NCBI GenBank assembly: GCA_021785155.1
Contig: JAJYGE010000361.1
Span: 1-5,518 of the forward strand
Length of the DNA: 5,518 nt
Source of the DNA: Planctomycetota bacterium
GTDB taxonomy: Bacteria > Planctomycetota > Phycisphaerae > WQYP01
Direction of reading: 5' to 3'
The translations under genes were made by a program, and so were the position numbers. Below, piece by piece: positions 5,357-5,518 of this stretch (position 1 is the stretch's first letter; the number at the start of each line of letters is the position of its first letter). The notes beneath the pieces are model-generated. The model worked only from the letters and a program-made list of their open reading frames with translations. It was not told where the DNA came from and made no database searches.

Positions 5357-5518
5357 CTATTTCTTGGTGGTTTCTTCAAGTTCCAAGCTCAAGCTGCGGT
5401 TGACATAACCGCAGTTGCTGCACATGCGGTGCGGCAGACGGCTTTGCCCGCATCCGGGACAGCGCGAACTGGCGGTACCGGTCAGAGCGTGGTGCGCGCG
5501 GCGCATACCTTTACGGGA
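5357..5518 (-). CDS. rpmF: 50S ribosomal protein L32, 5' end cut by window
   Basis: Protein of the large ribosomal subunit. The window holds the last 53 residues and the TAG stop; roughly the first ten residues, including the start, lie beyond the edge. The visible part begins SRKGMRRAHHALTG, the conserved basic RNA-binding region of L32. Two CxxC pairs follow, CPGC and CSNC, about 13 residues apart, forming a zinc ribbon; this is the Zn-binding version of L32, which in some bacteria has a Cys-free paralogue made under zinc limitation. The acidic tail LELEETTKK closes it. The gene opens the visible cluster, and rpmF before plsX is a widespread arrangement that couples ribosome and lipid synthesis. 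A promoter, and often a gene of the YceD/DUF177 family, would be expected upstream of the window, but this cannot be seen here. Confidence 0.96.
   Translation of the reverse strand, partial: SRKGMRRAHHALTGTASSRCPGCGQSRLPHRMCSNCGYVNRSLSLELEETTKK

Noticed and set aside
1..5518. CRISPR, mobile elements, tRNA or rRNA genes, toxin-antitoxin or other accessory systems
   Set aside because: No direct repeat array, transposase, integrase, RNA gene or unknown conserved protein is visible; all coding space is taken by seven housekeeping genes.

Overview
The window holds one block of housekeeping genes for type II (dissociated) fatty acid synthesis, all on the minus strand. In the direction of transcription, from high to low coordinates, the order is rpmF (5' end cut by the window edge), plsX, fabH, fabD, fabG, acpP, fabF (3' end cut by the window edge). 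This is the classical bacterial rpmF-plsX-fab cluster. Nothing convincing is encoded on the plus strand; the long plus-strand open frames are shadows of these genes.

Organism: clearly a bacterium with roughly balanced base composition. The gene order alone fits many Gram-negative phyla. From memory, the wording of the ACP ([20 protein letters not shown]), the GLSLGEY form of the FabD nucleophile elbow and the Zn-ribbon L32 resemble Planctomycetota, possibly Phycisphaerae. That is an impression without a search and should be held loosely.

Layout: 5357-5518 is the C-terminal 53 residues of ribosomal protein L32 with both CxxC pairs. 5240-4242 is PlsX, which makes acyl-phosphate from acyl-ACP for phospholipid synthesis. 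4142-3150 is FabH, the initiating condensing enzyme. 3102-2170 is FabD, which loads malonate onto ACP. 2072-1323 is FabG, the ketoacyl reductase. 1122-850 is the acyl carrier protein. 763-1 is the first 254 residues of FabF, the elongating condensing enzyme, including its active-site Cys. Together these cover loading, initiation, first reduction, elongation and hand-off to phospholipid synthesis; the dehydratase and enoyl reductase are not in the window.

The six junctions are 116, 99, 47, 97, 200 and 86 bases long. None exceeds 300 bases, no genes overlap, and no rho-independent terminator with a U-tract was seen, so the genes could be read as one transcript. The widest gap, before acpP, has a good sigma70-type promoter with a perfect TATAAT, which would give ACP its own transcript. 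Most junctions also carry a short inverted repeat soon after the stop codon and without a U-tract, a pattern that may mean RNA processing or stability control.

No new biological system was found. The points worth a second look are regulatory and annotation-level: the acpP promoter and its overlapping dyad, the junction hairpins, a repeated AGGTTGG..ACCT element, and an ambiguous plsX start with a small upstream reading frame.
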